A stretch of DNA of 64,000 bases from Mesorhizobium erdmanii USDA 3471. Lineage in GTDB: Bacteria > Pseudomonadota > Alphaproteobacteria > Rhizobiales > Rhizobiaceae. The stretch is taken from NCBI RefSeq assembly GCF_000472705.1, contig NZ_AXAE01000024.1, positions 1 through 64,000 of the forward strand, given 5' to 3'. The first letter of the stretch is position 1, and each line of letters begins with the position of its first letter. The notes under the pieces are model-generated. The model was not told where the DNA came from. It ran no database searches and saw only the letters and a list, made by a program, of their open reading frames with translations. This document shows positions 42,126 through 49,991 of this stretch, one piece after another. A program made the position numbers and the translations under genes.

Positions 42126-43133
42126 TCACAGCCACCCATTCTTGCGGAACCGCCAGTAGAGAAACGCGCAGATCAGCGCGATGGTGGTCAGCACGATAGG
42201 GTAGCCATATTCCATCTTCAGTTCCGGCATGTCGGTGAAGTTCATGCCGTAGATGCCGGCTAATGCCGTCGGCACCGCCAGGATGGCCGCCCAGGAGGCG
42301 AGTTTCTTCGAAATCGCCGTTTCCTGGCTTTGACCGACCAGCAGACTGGCTTCGAACGCGAATGCCAGCACCTCGCGCAAACTGTCGATCTTTTCCTGGA
42401 CGGTGCGGATGTGGTCGGTCACGTCACGGAACAGCGGGTGCATGGCCGAATGGATCTGCGGCAGCTCGGCGCTGGTCAGCCGGCGGCAGACTTCCACCAG
42501 CGGCAGTGCCGCATTGCGCAGACGCAGGAGATCGCGGCGCAGCATGTAGAGCCGTTCGATGTCGGGACCGGTCATCGGCTTCAGAAGGACCTTGTCCTCG
42601 ATCGCCTCGACCTCGTCCTCGATCTGCTCGAGCACGGGCATGTAATTGTCGACGATGAAATCCAGAATGGCATAGAGGACGAAATCCTCGCCCTTGGCCA
42701 GCGAATGCGGGCAGCTTTCCCAGTGCTGGCGAACAGCTGCGTAGGAGGTCGACGGGCCATGCCTGACGCTGACGATGTAGCCCGAGCCGACGAACAGATG
42801 CGTCTCGCCAAAAGTCACCCGTCCTTCTATCAACTGCGCGGTGCGGGCGACGATGAACAGCGCATCGCCATACTGCTCGATCTTCGGCCGCTGGTGCGGA
42901 TGCTCGGCATCCTCGATAGCCAGCTCATGCAGATGGAACTGCGCCTTGACGCGCAACAGCAGTTCGCGATCTGGTTCGAGCAGCCCGATCCAGACGACAT
43001 GTCCCGATTTCTTGGCCCATTCGCCGGCTTCCTCGATCGGAATGTCGGCAATGCGCCGCCCAGCCGTATAGACACTGGAGGCGATGATGCCTGATGTCGA
43101 CGCCGCGGGCTTGAACTCTCGGACATATTCCAT
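42126..43133 (-). CDS. corA: CorA-type magnesium/cobalt transporter
   Basis: Homopentameric Mg2+ channel of 335 residues. The cytoplasmic N-terminal funnel spans about residues 1-270. TM1 ends in the invariant YGMN motif (AGIYGMNFTDMPEL), and TM2 (YPIVLTTIALICAFLYWRF) leads to a basic C-terminus. AGGAGG lies before the ATG. It follows phoU in the same direction with about 95 bases between, so co-transcription is possible but not evident. Family and role are secure; metal preference is by homology. Confidence 0.95.
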   Translation of the reverse strand: MEYVREFKPAASTSGIIASSVYTAGRRIADIPIEEAGEWAKKSGHVVWIGLLEPDRELLLRVKAQFHLHELAIEDAEHPHQRPKIEQYGDALFIVARTAQLIEGRVTFGETHLFVGSGYIVSVRHGPSTSYAAVRQHWESCPHSLAKGEDFVLYAILDFIVDNYMPVLEQIEDEVEAIEDKVLLKPMTGPDIERLYMLRRDLLRLRNAALPLVEVCRRLTSAELPQIHSAMHPLFRDVTDHIRTVQEKIDSLREVLAFAFEASLLVGQSQETAISKKLASWAAILAVPTALAGIYGMNFTDMPELKMEYGYPIVLTTIALICAFLYWRFRKNGWL

Positions 43134-43229
43134 CGCAGCCTCCTGAACGCAGGACCTCCATCAAGGCCTGAGAAGCTTAACGCCGGGGTAGTTTAGCGCA
43201 ATATGATCCAGCGTTCGAGAGGACGAACG

Positions 43230-43955
43230 TCATTTCGCCGGAAGCGCCGCGGACAGGCTGATCTTGTCCGTCTTGTCGCCCTTCGGCCGCTCGGCCGGCA
43301 TCTGGTCGCCGGTGACGATATAATAGATGGTCTCGGCGATGTTGGTGGCATGATCGCCGATGCGCTCGATGTTCTTGGCGCAAAACAGCAGATGTGTGCA
43401 GGACGTGATGTTGCGCGGATCCTCCATCATATAGGTCAGCAATTCGCGAAACAGCGACGTGTACATGGCGTCGATCTGGTCGTCGCGGTCGCGCACGAAG
43501 CCGATCTTTTCGACCGAGCGCGAGGCATAGACGTCGAGAACTTCCTTGAGCTGGGTCAACGCCAGATTGGCCAGCGCCTCCAGGCCGCGGAACAGGCTGG
43601 TCGGCTGGCGGCCGTCGATGACGGCCACCACGCGTTTGGCAACGTTCTTGCCGAGGTCGCCGACCCGTTCGAGATCGGCGGAAATCCGGATGGCGCCGAC
43701 GATCTCGCGCAGGTCCGTCGCCATCGGCTGGCGTTTGGCGATGATGATGATCGCCTTGTCGTCGATTTCCCGCTGTCCTTCGTCCAGCACCGCGTCGTCA
43801 CGAATGACCTTCTGGGCTAGTCCCGGATCGGCATTGACGAGAGCGGCGACCGCCTGCTCGACCATGCGCTCGGCATGGCCGCCCATCGCGGCGATGCGCT
43901 TCGACAGGTATTTCAGCTCCTCGTCATAGGCGCTCATTATGTGCACGGACTGCAT
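43230..43955 (-). CDS. phoU: Phosphate signalling protein PhoU
   Basis: Two three-helix PhoU domains in 241 residues. The metal-binding ExxxD repeats appear in the first half (RISADLERVGDLGKNVAKRV) and again in the second (FCAKNIERIGDHATNIAETI), a textbook PhoU pattern. It represses PhoR kinase activity when phosphate is plentiful and restrains phosphate uptake. The ATG at 43955 has GGGAAGG upstream; the internal start at MSAYDEEL lacks a site. It follows phoR directly with 115 bases between and is followed by corA rather than phoB. Confidence 0.96.
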   Translation of the reverse strand: MQSVHIMSAYDEELKYLSKRIAAMGGHAERMVEQAVAALVNADPGLAQKVIRDDAVLDEGQREIDDKAIIIIAKRQPMATDLREIVGAIRISADLERVGDLGKNVAKRVVAVIDGRQPTSLFRGLEALANLALTQLKEVLDVYASRSVEKIGFVRDRDDQIDAMYTSLFRELLTYMMEDPRNITSCTHLLFCAKNIERIGDHATNIAETIYYIVTGDQMPAERPKGDKTDKISLSAALPAK

Positions 43956-44070
43956 GGATGAAATGCCTTCCCACGTGTTCTTGAACTTTGAGTCGTTTCC
44001 TCGAATCCCCGCTGATACGCTAGCCGGATGACAGAAAAAAGAAACGGTCCCGTGGAAAACTAGGGCAATA

Positions 44071-45336
44071 TCAGTGCGCCGGCAAATAAACCGAGAAGGC
44101 GGCGCCCTGGCCGACCTCTGACTTGATCGACAGCCTGGCGTTGTGACGCGTCAGGATGTGCTTGACGATCGACAAGCCTAGGCCCGTACCTTTCTGGGTC
44201 CGGCTGGTCTCGACGTCGACGCGGTAGAAGCGCTCGGTGATGCGCGGAATGTGCTCCTCGGGAATGCCCGGGCCGAAATCCCTGATGGTCACCTCGATGC
44301 CGGGTTCTGAACCGTCATCGGCGTGCGCGATCGTCACCAGGACGCGACCTCCCGATTGGCCATATTTGCAGGCGTTTTCCAGAAGATTCTCGAAGACCTG
44401 GAACAGCTCGTCGCGATCGCCCGGCACGTCGAGAGGGCCCTTGGCGAAATCGCGCTCGATGACAAGGCCGTTTTCGCGGGCAAGCGGGGCCAATGAGTCG
44501 ATGACGCTGTCGACGGTCTGGCGCAGATCGACCTCGGTTCCCGGCTTGAGATAAGGCTTCATCTCGAGCCGCGACAGCGACAACAGATCGTCGATCAGGC
44601 GCGCCATGCGGCCGGTCTGGTTCTGCATGATCTGCAGGAATTGCTCGCGCGCCGCCGGATCGTTGCGGGCCGGTCCACGCAGCGTCTCGATGAACCCGGC
44701 GATCGAGGCGAGCGGGGTGCGCAATTCGTGACTGGCGTTGGCGATGAAGTCGGCGCGCATGCGGTCGATACGCCGCGCCTCGCTCTGGTCCTTGAACACC
44801 AACACATAGAGGTCGGTCCCGTGCCCGACCGAGGACGCGCTGACCCGATAGGCCCGCTCGACCGGCAGCTTCTCGGTATAGTCGACGACATCCGAGGCGA
44901 CCGTTCCCGACAGCACGCTGTCAAGCAGAGCCTGCATTTCCGGAGCCCGGAACTTCAGCGGCAGCGATATGCCCGGCGCAATGCCGCCAAAGGCGGCAAA
45001 GGCGGCGGCATTGGCGTGGACGATGGTGGCAGCATGGTCGAAAATGATGAGCGGGTCGGCGACGGCCGCGGCCAGATATTCGCCCGACAGGCGCTGCAGG
45101 CCTATTGCCTCGATCGCGGAAGCATCCTCGGCGGACTGGCGCAGGCCGCCGGCCGGGAGCATCGCGGCTGCCAGCAAGAGAAACAGCGCCAGCACCAGGA
45201 CGTAGGCGGAAACACTGGCGAAGGCAAAGGCGATCAGGACTGCCAAGACGCCAGCCGCAAGCAGCCAGCGGCTCTGCCACAGCCTGACAGCAATGGCGTG
45301 CGCCATGCCTTTCTGTTCTGCGTCCAGCTCGGTCAT
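44071..45336 (-). CDS. phoR: PhoR-type phosphate sensor histidine kinase
   Basis: Sensor kinase of 421 residues. Two N-terminal spans (WLLAAGVLAVLIAFAF and VSAYVLVLALFLLLAAAML) are joined by a short loop, as usual for PhoR. Then come a PAS domain (DPLIIFDHAATIVHANAAAF), the phosphorylated His in FIANASHELRTPLASIAGFI, and an ATPase domain with LLENACKYGQSG, DFGPGIPEE and GTGLGLSIV. Its position directly before phoU supports the phosphate assignment. The pstSCAB genes that usually lie between phoR and phoU in rhizobia are missing here. It is divergent from ppk2. Confidence 0.9.
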   Translation of the reverse strand: MTELDAEQKGMAHAIAVRLWQSRWLLAAGVLAVLIAFAFASVSAYVLVLALFLLLAAAMLPAGGLRQSAEDASAIEAIGLQRLSGEYLAAAVADPLIIFDHAATIVHANAAAFAAFGGIAPGISLPLKFRAPEMQALLDSVLSGTVASDVVDYTEKLPVERAYRVSASSVGHGTDLYVLVFKDQSEARRIDRMRADFIANASHELRTPLASIAGFIETLRGPARNDPAAREQFLQIMQNQTGRMARLIDDLLSLSRLEMKPYLKPGTEVDLRQTVDSVIDSLAPLARENGLVIERDFAKGPLDVPGDRDELFQVFENLLENACKYGQSGGRVLVTIAHADDGSEPGIEVTIRDFGPGIPEEHIPRITERFYRVDVETSRTQKGTGLGLSIVKHILTRHNARLSIKSEVGQGAAFSVYLPAH

Positions 45337-45401
45337 TCGCTTGCGCGCCCGCGTCCCATGCCCGATCCGTCACACGGCGGAGACTTCCGCTGGACCGGTG
45401 C

Positions 45402-45450
45402 GCGCATGACCCGGAAAATCGGGAATCGATTTTCGGAAGGGATCATGCGC
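45402..45450. repeat. Rhizobial intergenic repeat, family B copy 2
   Basis: The arms GCGCATGA (45402-45409) and TCATGCGC (45443-45450) enclose CGGAAAATCGGGAATCGATTTTCGG, itself a smaller dyad. The ends and the GGAA/TTTTCGG core match the longer copy at 12164-12234. It sits between the divergent phoR and ppk2 genes. Confidence 0.65.
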
Positions 45451-45553
45451 AAAATCCAAAGTGCTATAGCGTCCTATGCGCCTCCAAACGGACGCGCGGC
45501 GCTGTAGTGGCTCCCAATAGCATGAGTCCATAAGCTTAAAAGGGTTCGTCTCG

Positions 45554-46462
45554 ATGAAAAAAGCCAAGGAAAATCCCGTAACACCGGCGTCCGGGCCATT
45601 GAAGATCAAAATTGACGGCAAGGAACGCGAGTTCGACATCGAGAATCCCGAGCTTCCGGACTGGGTCGAGGGGAACAAGCTGACGGCGGGCGGCTACCCC
45701 TACGACAAGAAGATGAAGAGCGACGAGTATGACGAGACGCTCGAAAAATTGCAGATCGAGCTGGTCAAGGCGCAGGCGTGGCTGCAGGCGAGCGGCAAGC
45801 GGGTGATGGCGCTGTTCGAGGGCCGTGATGCCGCCGGCAAGGGCGGCACGATTTTCGTGCTGCGCCAGTACCTCAACCCGCGCACGGCGCGCAACGTGGC
45901 GCTGACCAAGCCGACCCCGACCGAAGTGGGGCAATGGTACTACCAGCGCTATGTCGACCATTTCCCGACATCGGGCGAATTCGTCACCTTCGACCGCTCC
46001 TGGTACAACCGCGCCGGCGTCGAGCCGGTGATGGGTTTCTGCACGCCCGAGCAGCATGAGAAGTTTCTCGACGAGACGCCGCATTTCGAACGGATGATCG
46101 TCAACGACGATATCTACTTCTTCAAGTTCTGGCTGAACATCGGCCAGGAGACACAGCTCGAGCGTTTTCACGATCGCCGCTACAGCCCGTTGAAGAGCTG
46201 GAAGTTCTCGCCGATCGACGTCGCCGGCATTACCAAATGGGATGACTACACCAAGGCGCGCGACACCATGTTCGAACGCACCCACAAGGCGTTCGCGCCG
46301 TGGATCATCGTGCGGGCCAATGACAAGCGACGTTCCCGGCTGGCGGTGATGCGGCGCATCCTGTTGTCGCTGCCCTATGAGGGACGCGATCTCGATATCG
46401 TCGGCAAGGAGGACAACAAGATCATCGGCGAAGGGCCGTCATTCCTCGGCAAGGAAGGTTGA
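45554..46462 (+). CDS. ppk2: Polyphosphate kinase 2
   Basis: PPK2-family enzyme of 302 residues that transfers phosphate between polyphosphate and nucleotides, preferentially making GTP/ATP from polyP. The Walker A region ALFEGRDAAGKGGTIF and the Walker B-like VTFDRSWYNRAGVEPVMGFC are present, with the lid region (RQYLNPRTARNVALTKPT) between them. The single-domain length fits class I PPK2. It is divergent from phoR-phoU, making a phosphate and polyphosphate neighbourhood. Two palindromic repeats follow the stop. Confidence 0.95.
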   Translation: MKKAKENPVTPASGPLKIKIDGKEREFDIENPELPDWVEGNKLTAGGYPYDKKMKSDEYDETLEKLQIELVKAQAWLQASGKRVMALFEGRDAAGKGGTIFVLRQYLNPRTARNVALTKPTPTEVGQWYYQRYVDHFPTSGEFVTFDRSWYNRAGVEPVMGFCTPEQHEKFLDETPHFERMIVNDDIYFFKFWLNIGQETQLERFHDRRYSPLKSWKFSPIDVAGITKWDDYTKARDTMFERTHKAFAPWIIVRANDKRRSRLAVMRRILLSLPYEGRDLDIVGKEDNKIIGEGPSFLGKEG

Positions 46463-46466
46463 CGCT

Positions 46467-46505
46467 AGAGCGGTTCATCGTTTCACGGAAACGCCGAACC
46501 GCTCT
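46467..46505. repeat. Inverted repeat after ppk2
   Basis: AGAGCGGTTC (46467-46476) pairs exactly with GAACCGCTCT (46496-46505) across 19 bases that hold a smaller GTTTC/GAAAC dyad. It starts 5 bases past the ppk2 stop and could end its transcript, though no T-run follows. Confidence 0.7.
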
Positions 46506-46519
46506 ATCTCGTTGTCTTA

Positions 46520-46592
46520 ACGCAATTCCCAAGGGGAAGCGCTATGCGCTTCTCCCGGGAAAACTGTTTCACACTTTCCTGGAATTGCTCTA
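46520..46592 (+). repeat. Rhizobial intergenic repeat, family A copy 2
   Basis: Same ends (ACGCAATTCC, GGAATTGCTCTA) and core (GGGAAAACTGTTTCACACTTTCC) as the copy at 8298-8347, plus an extra inner dyad (GGGGAAGCGC/GCGCTTCTCC, about 46533-46555). It lies directly after the ppk2 inverted repeat and before the 3' end of the crotonase gene. Confidence 0.75.
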
Positions 46593-46641
46593 CTGCGCCG
46601 CGCGGCCGTTGGGCGGCGCGGCGCGGTATCTTCACAGTCGC

Positions 46642-47400
46642 TCAGGCCGCCAGCCTGGCGATCCGCTGCAGGCGCCGCAGCGTGGTGTCGTCCTGCAGTG
46701 CCTGCTGGAACAGCGATATCTCCTGGTCGATGCGATCGCACAGCGGGCCGGTATTTCCCTTGAGCAGGCCACGGGTCTGCAGCAAGGCGGCAACCGGCTT
46801 CTTGGCGAGCTGCCTGGCCCGGCCGAGCGTCGCCTCCTCCACGCCGTCATGCACGATCTCGGCGACGAGGCCGAGCGCCCTGGCGTCCTCGGCATGAAGC
46901 GTGTCGCCGAGGCAGAAGAAGCGGAAAGCGCCGGCATAGCCGAGCTTCTGCGGCGCCAGGATGCTGGTCGCCGCGTCCGGCACAAGGCCGAAATCGACGA
47001 ACGGCACCCGGAAGGTGCTTCCATTGGAGGCGATCACCATGTCGCAGTGGAACAGGATGGTGCAGCCGACGCCGACGGCATCGCCGTCAACGCAGGCGAG
47101 GATGGGCTTGGGGAACGTTGCCAGCGTGCGGAACATGTCGGTGACGGCGGCGATTAGCCTCTGATGCTTGGTGGCGTCGAGGAATTCGGAAAAATCTCCG
47201 CCAAGGCAGAAGCAGCCCGCCAGGCCACGAAGCACGACGACACGCACTTCGTCATTCTCGGCGGCTTCATGGAACGTCCGGGCAAGGCTCTCATAGGCCC
47301 TTCTGTCGAGCACCGGGCGGCCGTCAGTCGACGACACGGTGACGATCAGCGTGTGGTTGCGCAATTCGGGTTGCGGGTGCGCGCCCATCGGCGAGGTCAT
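46642..47400 (-). CDS. Crotonase-superfamily protein in the quorum-sensing operon
   Basis: Enoyl-CoA hydratase/isomerase-like protein of 252 residues. AAAGGAGGGCGTC before the ATG at 47400 sets the start, which overlaps the luxI stop by 4 bases. The CoA-binding and oxyanion-hole regions are recognisable (LAGCFCLGGDFSEF, GDAVGVGCTILFHCD). However, the two hydratase glutamates (equivalent to Glu144 and Glu164) are replaced, by Thr in GCTIL and Phe in VPFVDFGL. LVPDAATS instead fits the group containing delta3-delta2-enoyl-CoA isomerases, with Asp where those use Glu. Its likely job is to shape the acyl chain used by the adjacent LuxI; that is inference. Confidence 0.82.
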   Translation of the reverse strand: MTSPMGAHPQPELRNHTLIVTVSSTDGRPVLDRRAYESLARTFHEAAENDEVRVVVLRGLAGCFCLGGDFSEFLDATKHQRLIAAVTDMFRTLATFPKPILACVDGDAVGVGCTILFHCDMVIASNGSTFRVPFVDFGLVPDAATSILAPQKLGYAGAFRFFCLGDTLHAEDARALGLVAEIVHDGVEEATLGRARQLAKKPVAALLQTRGLLKGNTGPLCDRIDQEISLFQQALQDDTTLRRLQRIARLAA

Positions 47401-48035
47401 GACGCCCTCCTTTGGCCGAACATGTCGGGGTATCCCCTGGCCATAACCGGAGCATGATGATTGCGGCGCGAACGCACCACGTCCAGCGTGTGCTCGTTGA
47501 AGGAGAGCAGGGTCGCCACGACCTGCTGGTTGCCGTAGGTGCGCTGATAGCCCAGCGGGGTCGCCAGGAAATGCAATTGCAAGGCGCGCAACACCCACAT
47601 CGGCTCGAATTCGATGATGACCTTGTCGACGCCGCGCTTCAGCCCCCATTCGACGAAGCCGGCGATCAATTCGGTGCCGACGGTCGAAACGCCGCGACGG
47701 CCGTCGCGAAAACCGGGCGCCACCGCATAACGGGTCAATTCCCAGATGTTGGGGCCCGACGGCGGCGTCCCTTCGGAAAGGTCGGTCAAGACCTCGGTCA
47801 AAAGGTGGGGCCGCGTGGTCGGCAACATCCGTTGATAGCCCGCGACTTCGTTGCCTCTGATGACGATCTGATGCACCGCCTCGTCATGATCGAACTGATC
47901 GACCTCGAATCCGTCCGGGCGCCTCAGGTCCTCCCACCCCATCTCCTCGACAAATATCTGGTAGCGCAGACGATGAACGGCCTCCCAAAGGTCGGGGCGT
48001 TCCATCAATTCTTGAGTTGTAAGACAAAAAAGCAT
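47397..48035 (-). CDS. LuxI-family acyl-homoserine lactone synthase
   Basis: AHL synthase of 212 residues. The conserved LuxI residues are all visible: Arg and Phe in LRYQIFVEEMGW, the Trp of that motif, the two Asp in EVDQFDHDEA, Arg in YQRMLP, and Glu/Arg in WELTRYAVAP. It joins an acyl group to the amine of S-adenosylmethionine and lactonises it. AGGAGA precedes the ATG. A 21-bp dyad at 48116-48136 lies about 80 bases upstream, as expected of a lux box. It is coupled to a crotonase gene downstream. The acyl chain is not predictable from sequence. Confidence 0.93.
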   Translation of the reverse strand: MLFCLTTQELMERPDLWEAVHRLRYQIFVEEMGWEDLRRPDGFEVDQFDHDEAVHQIVIRGNEVAGYQRMLPTTRPHLLTEVLTDLSEGTPPSGPNIWELTRYAVAPGFRDGRRGVSTVGTELIAGFVEWGLKRGVDKVIIEFEPMWVLRALQLHFLATPLGYQRTYGNQQVVATLLSFNEHTLDVVRSRRNHHAPVMARGYPDMFGQRRAS

Positions 48036-48115
48036 TCCGTCGTCTCCTGGGTTTAAGAGGAAGATACGGCCGTGCTTCAGTGAGAAAATTGCGTGATCGC
48101 GTAGGCAAGAAGTTC

Positions 48116-48136
48116 TAGGTCGGCACGGCCGACCTA
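48116..48136. promoter_or_regulatory. lux-box-like dyad upstream of luxI
   Basis: TAGGTCGGC (48116-48124) and GCCGACCTA (48128-48136) are perfect 9-bp inverted arms with the spacer ACG. It overlaps the luxR stop codon and lies 81-101 bases before the luxI start. Length and place suit a LuxR-binding site controlling luxI; a terminator is less likely because no T-run follows. Confidence 0.6.
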
Positions 48137-48865
48137 ACTAATGTAGCCGCGCCTTATCGCCTCGGCGACGGCCTGGACCCGGTTGACGGCACCGAGTTTG
48201 CTTTTGGCGTTAAGAAGATGTTTCTCCGACGTGTGCTCGGAGATGCCGAGGATTTGCGAAATCTCCCATTCCGATTTGCCGACGGCGGCCCATTTCAGGC
48301 ATTCGCGCTCGCGCGGCGTCAACTCGATATGGTCGATTGTCGTGGTCGCCGCGGTGTGGAGTTGCATGGCGCGGCCAACGGCATAGGTCGAGACCAGCGA
48401 CACCAGGCCGAACTCGGCGGCCGACAGCTCCACGGCCTCGCCACCCAGCGACACCATGACGATCTGGCCATCGAGCGTGATCAGCGGGAAGGCCAGCCCG
48501 TCGCGCAGCTTGAAAGCGCCGGCGTCGCCCATCACTTCGCCGCTGCTCTTGTCGATGCGAACGCCCTGGGCAGCTTCGCGCCACTGGAACGGCGCCTGCA
48601 ACTGCTTCATGTGGCTGACCACGGGATCGTGGTCGACATAGTTGCGCGCCACGTAGCGCTCCAGCCATTCGACGGGCCAGTCGCAAAGCAGCACATGCTG
48701 CTTCTGCTGCCCGGCCGGCGTGCCCGGCTGCGGAACCGTCCCGGCCATCAGCGCGGTCAGACCGAAATCCGACGTTATGCCCAACAGTTTCTCGCAGACC
48801 ACCGCCGCCGTTCCGGCGTGCTGCAGTTGATCTATGTATTCCAGCGTACGATCGAATTGACCCAT
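48134..48865 (-). CDS. LuxR-family quorum-sensing regulator
   Basis: Regulator of 243 residues. The N-terminal autoinducer-binding domain has the invariant residues: Trp and Tyr in EWLERYVARNYVDHDPV, Asp-Pro in the same stretch, and Trp in APFQWREAA. The C-terminal DNA-binding domain (LTPRERECLKWAAVGKSEWE, ISEHTSEKHLLNAKSKLG) has the LuxR helix-turn-helix. It reads in the same direction as luxI, with 98 bases between, and probably responds to the adjacent synthase's signal. Two short palindromes lie just upstream of its start. Confidence 0.93.
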   Translation of the reverse strand: MGQFDRTLEYIDQLQHAGTAAVVCEKLLGITSDFGLTALMAGTVPQPGTPAGQQKQHVLLCDWPVEWLERYVARNYVDHDPVVSHMKQLQAPFQWREAAQGVRIDKSSGEVMGDAGAFKLRDGLAFPLITLDGQIVMVSLGGEAVELSAAEFGLVSLVSTYAVGRAMQLHTAATTTIDHIELTPRERECLKWAAVGKSEWEISQILGISEHTSEKHLLNAKSKLGAVNRVQAVAEAIRRGYIS

Positions 48866-48866
48866 C

Positions 48867-48907
48867 GCAACATCAACCCCATGTTGCCTTGTGCATTGAT
48901 ATCAATG
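48867..48907. promoter_or_regulatory. Palindromes upstream of luxR
   Basis: GCAACAT (48867-48873) faces ATGTTGC (48881-48887) across the luxR ribosome-binding region, and CATTGATATCAATG (48894-48907) is a perfect 14-bp palindrome. They may be operator sites for luxR control. Confidence 0.4.
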
Positions 48908-49126
48908 GTCCATGCGTTGTCTGCATTTGGCCACCGACCACGGATTGCAATAAGCATATTTTCGGTTGTGGTTCTCGACCCTGGTACCCCCACCAGGGCA
49001 GCCACCGCTGTTTTGCAAACGCGCCAAAGCATATCCTGAAATCGGCGCGTTGAAATCAAAAACCATTGTGCCTGCACCATTTTCGTACCAAAACCGGTGC
49101 GAAGACGAGTGCAGGGGAGTTCTATC

Positions 49127-49978
49127 GTGGCGTTCCAATGGAGGTCCCTGGTGCTGGCGTCGCTGCTGATCGCGGCGCTGCCAATGGCTTCCGGGGCGCG
49201 CTCGGCCGAACCACAGGTGCCGGTGTTGTGGGACGCCAAGGAACGATTGCCGAAGCCCGACCTTTCAGCACTGCCACGGCTGCGCTTCCTGACGACCACG
49301 GATTTTCCGCCCTTCAATTTCCTCGATGGCGCGGGAAAGTTGTCCGGCTTCCATATCGACCTGGCGCGCGCCATCTGCGCCGAACTCGGCATTGTCGACA
49401 AGTGCCAGATCCAGGCATTGCCGTGGGGCGAGCTCGAAGGGGCACTCGAGAAGGGCGAAGGCGAAGCCATCATCGCCGGCATCGCGGCAACCCCGCAGTC
49501 GCGACAGACATACGCCTTCTCGCGCTCCTATCTGCAGTTTCCAGCGCGCTTCATCATGCCGAAGAGCACGGCGTTCGCGGAACCGATTTTCGACAAGCTC
49601 CGCAGCAAGCGCGTCGGCGTGCTCGCCGGCTCGGCGCATGAACGGATGCTGCGCGACTATTTCAGCACGGTTCAGATCGTCTCCTTTGACGGGCCGGAAG
49701 CCCTCTACCGCGATCTCAAGGCAGGCAAGATCGACGCCGCCTTCGGCGACGGCATGCGCTTCGCGTTCTGGCTCGGCGGCTCCGATGCGGCCGGCTGCTG
49801 CCGTTTTGCAGGCGGTCCTTACCTGGCGCCTGAATATCTGGGCACGGGCATGGCCATAGCCACCAGGGCGGACAATCCGGCGCTGGCCGCCGCACTCGAC
49901 TACGCGCTGCAGGAGGTTTCGATGAAAGGCACCTTCGCCGAGTTCTATCTGCGCTATTTCCCGGTCAGCTTTTTCTAG
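49127..49978 (+). CDS. Periplasmic amino-acid/polar solute-binding protein (SBP family 3)
   Basis: Secreted solute-binding protein of 283 residues starting at a GTG after GGGGAG. The signal peptide is AFQWRSLVLASLLIAALPMA with cleavage after SGARSA. The mature protein begins with LRFLTTTDFPPFNFLDGAGK, typical of the amino-acid-binding family 3, and has GFHIDLARAICAELGI, AGIAATPQSRQTYAFSRSYL and the hinge motif KIDAAFGDG. No permease or ATPase gene lies beside it, so it either serves a distant ABC transporter or acts in signalling. The ligand is unknown. Confidence 0.87.
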   Translation: MAFQWRSLVLASLLIAALPMASGARSAEPQVPVLWDAKERLPKPDLSALPRLRFLTTTDFPPFNFLDGAGKLSGFHIDLARAICAELGIVDKCQIQALPWGELEGALEKGEGEAIIAGIAATPQSRQTYAFSRSYLQFPARFIMPKSTAFAEPIFDKLRSKRVGVLAGSAHERMLRDYFSTVQIVSFDGPEALYRDLKAGKIDAAFGDGMRFAFWLGGSDAAGCCRFAGGPYLAPEYLGTGMAIATRADNPALAAALDYALQEVSMKGTFAEFYLRYFPVSFF

Positions 49979-49991
49979 GGGCTGCCGATAT

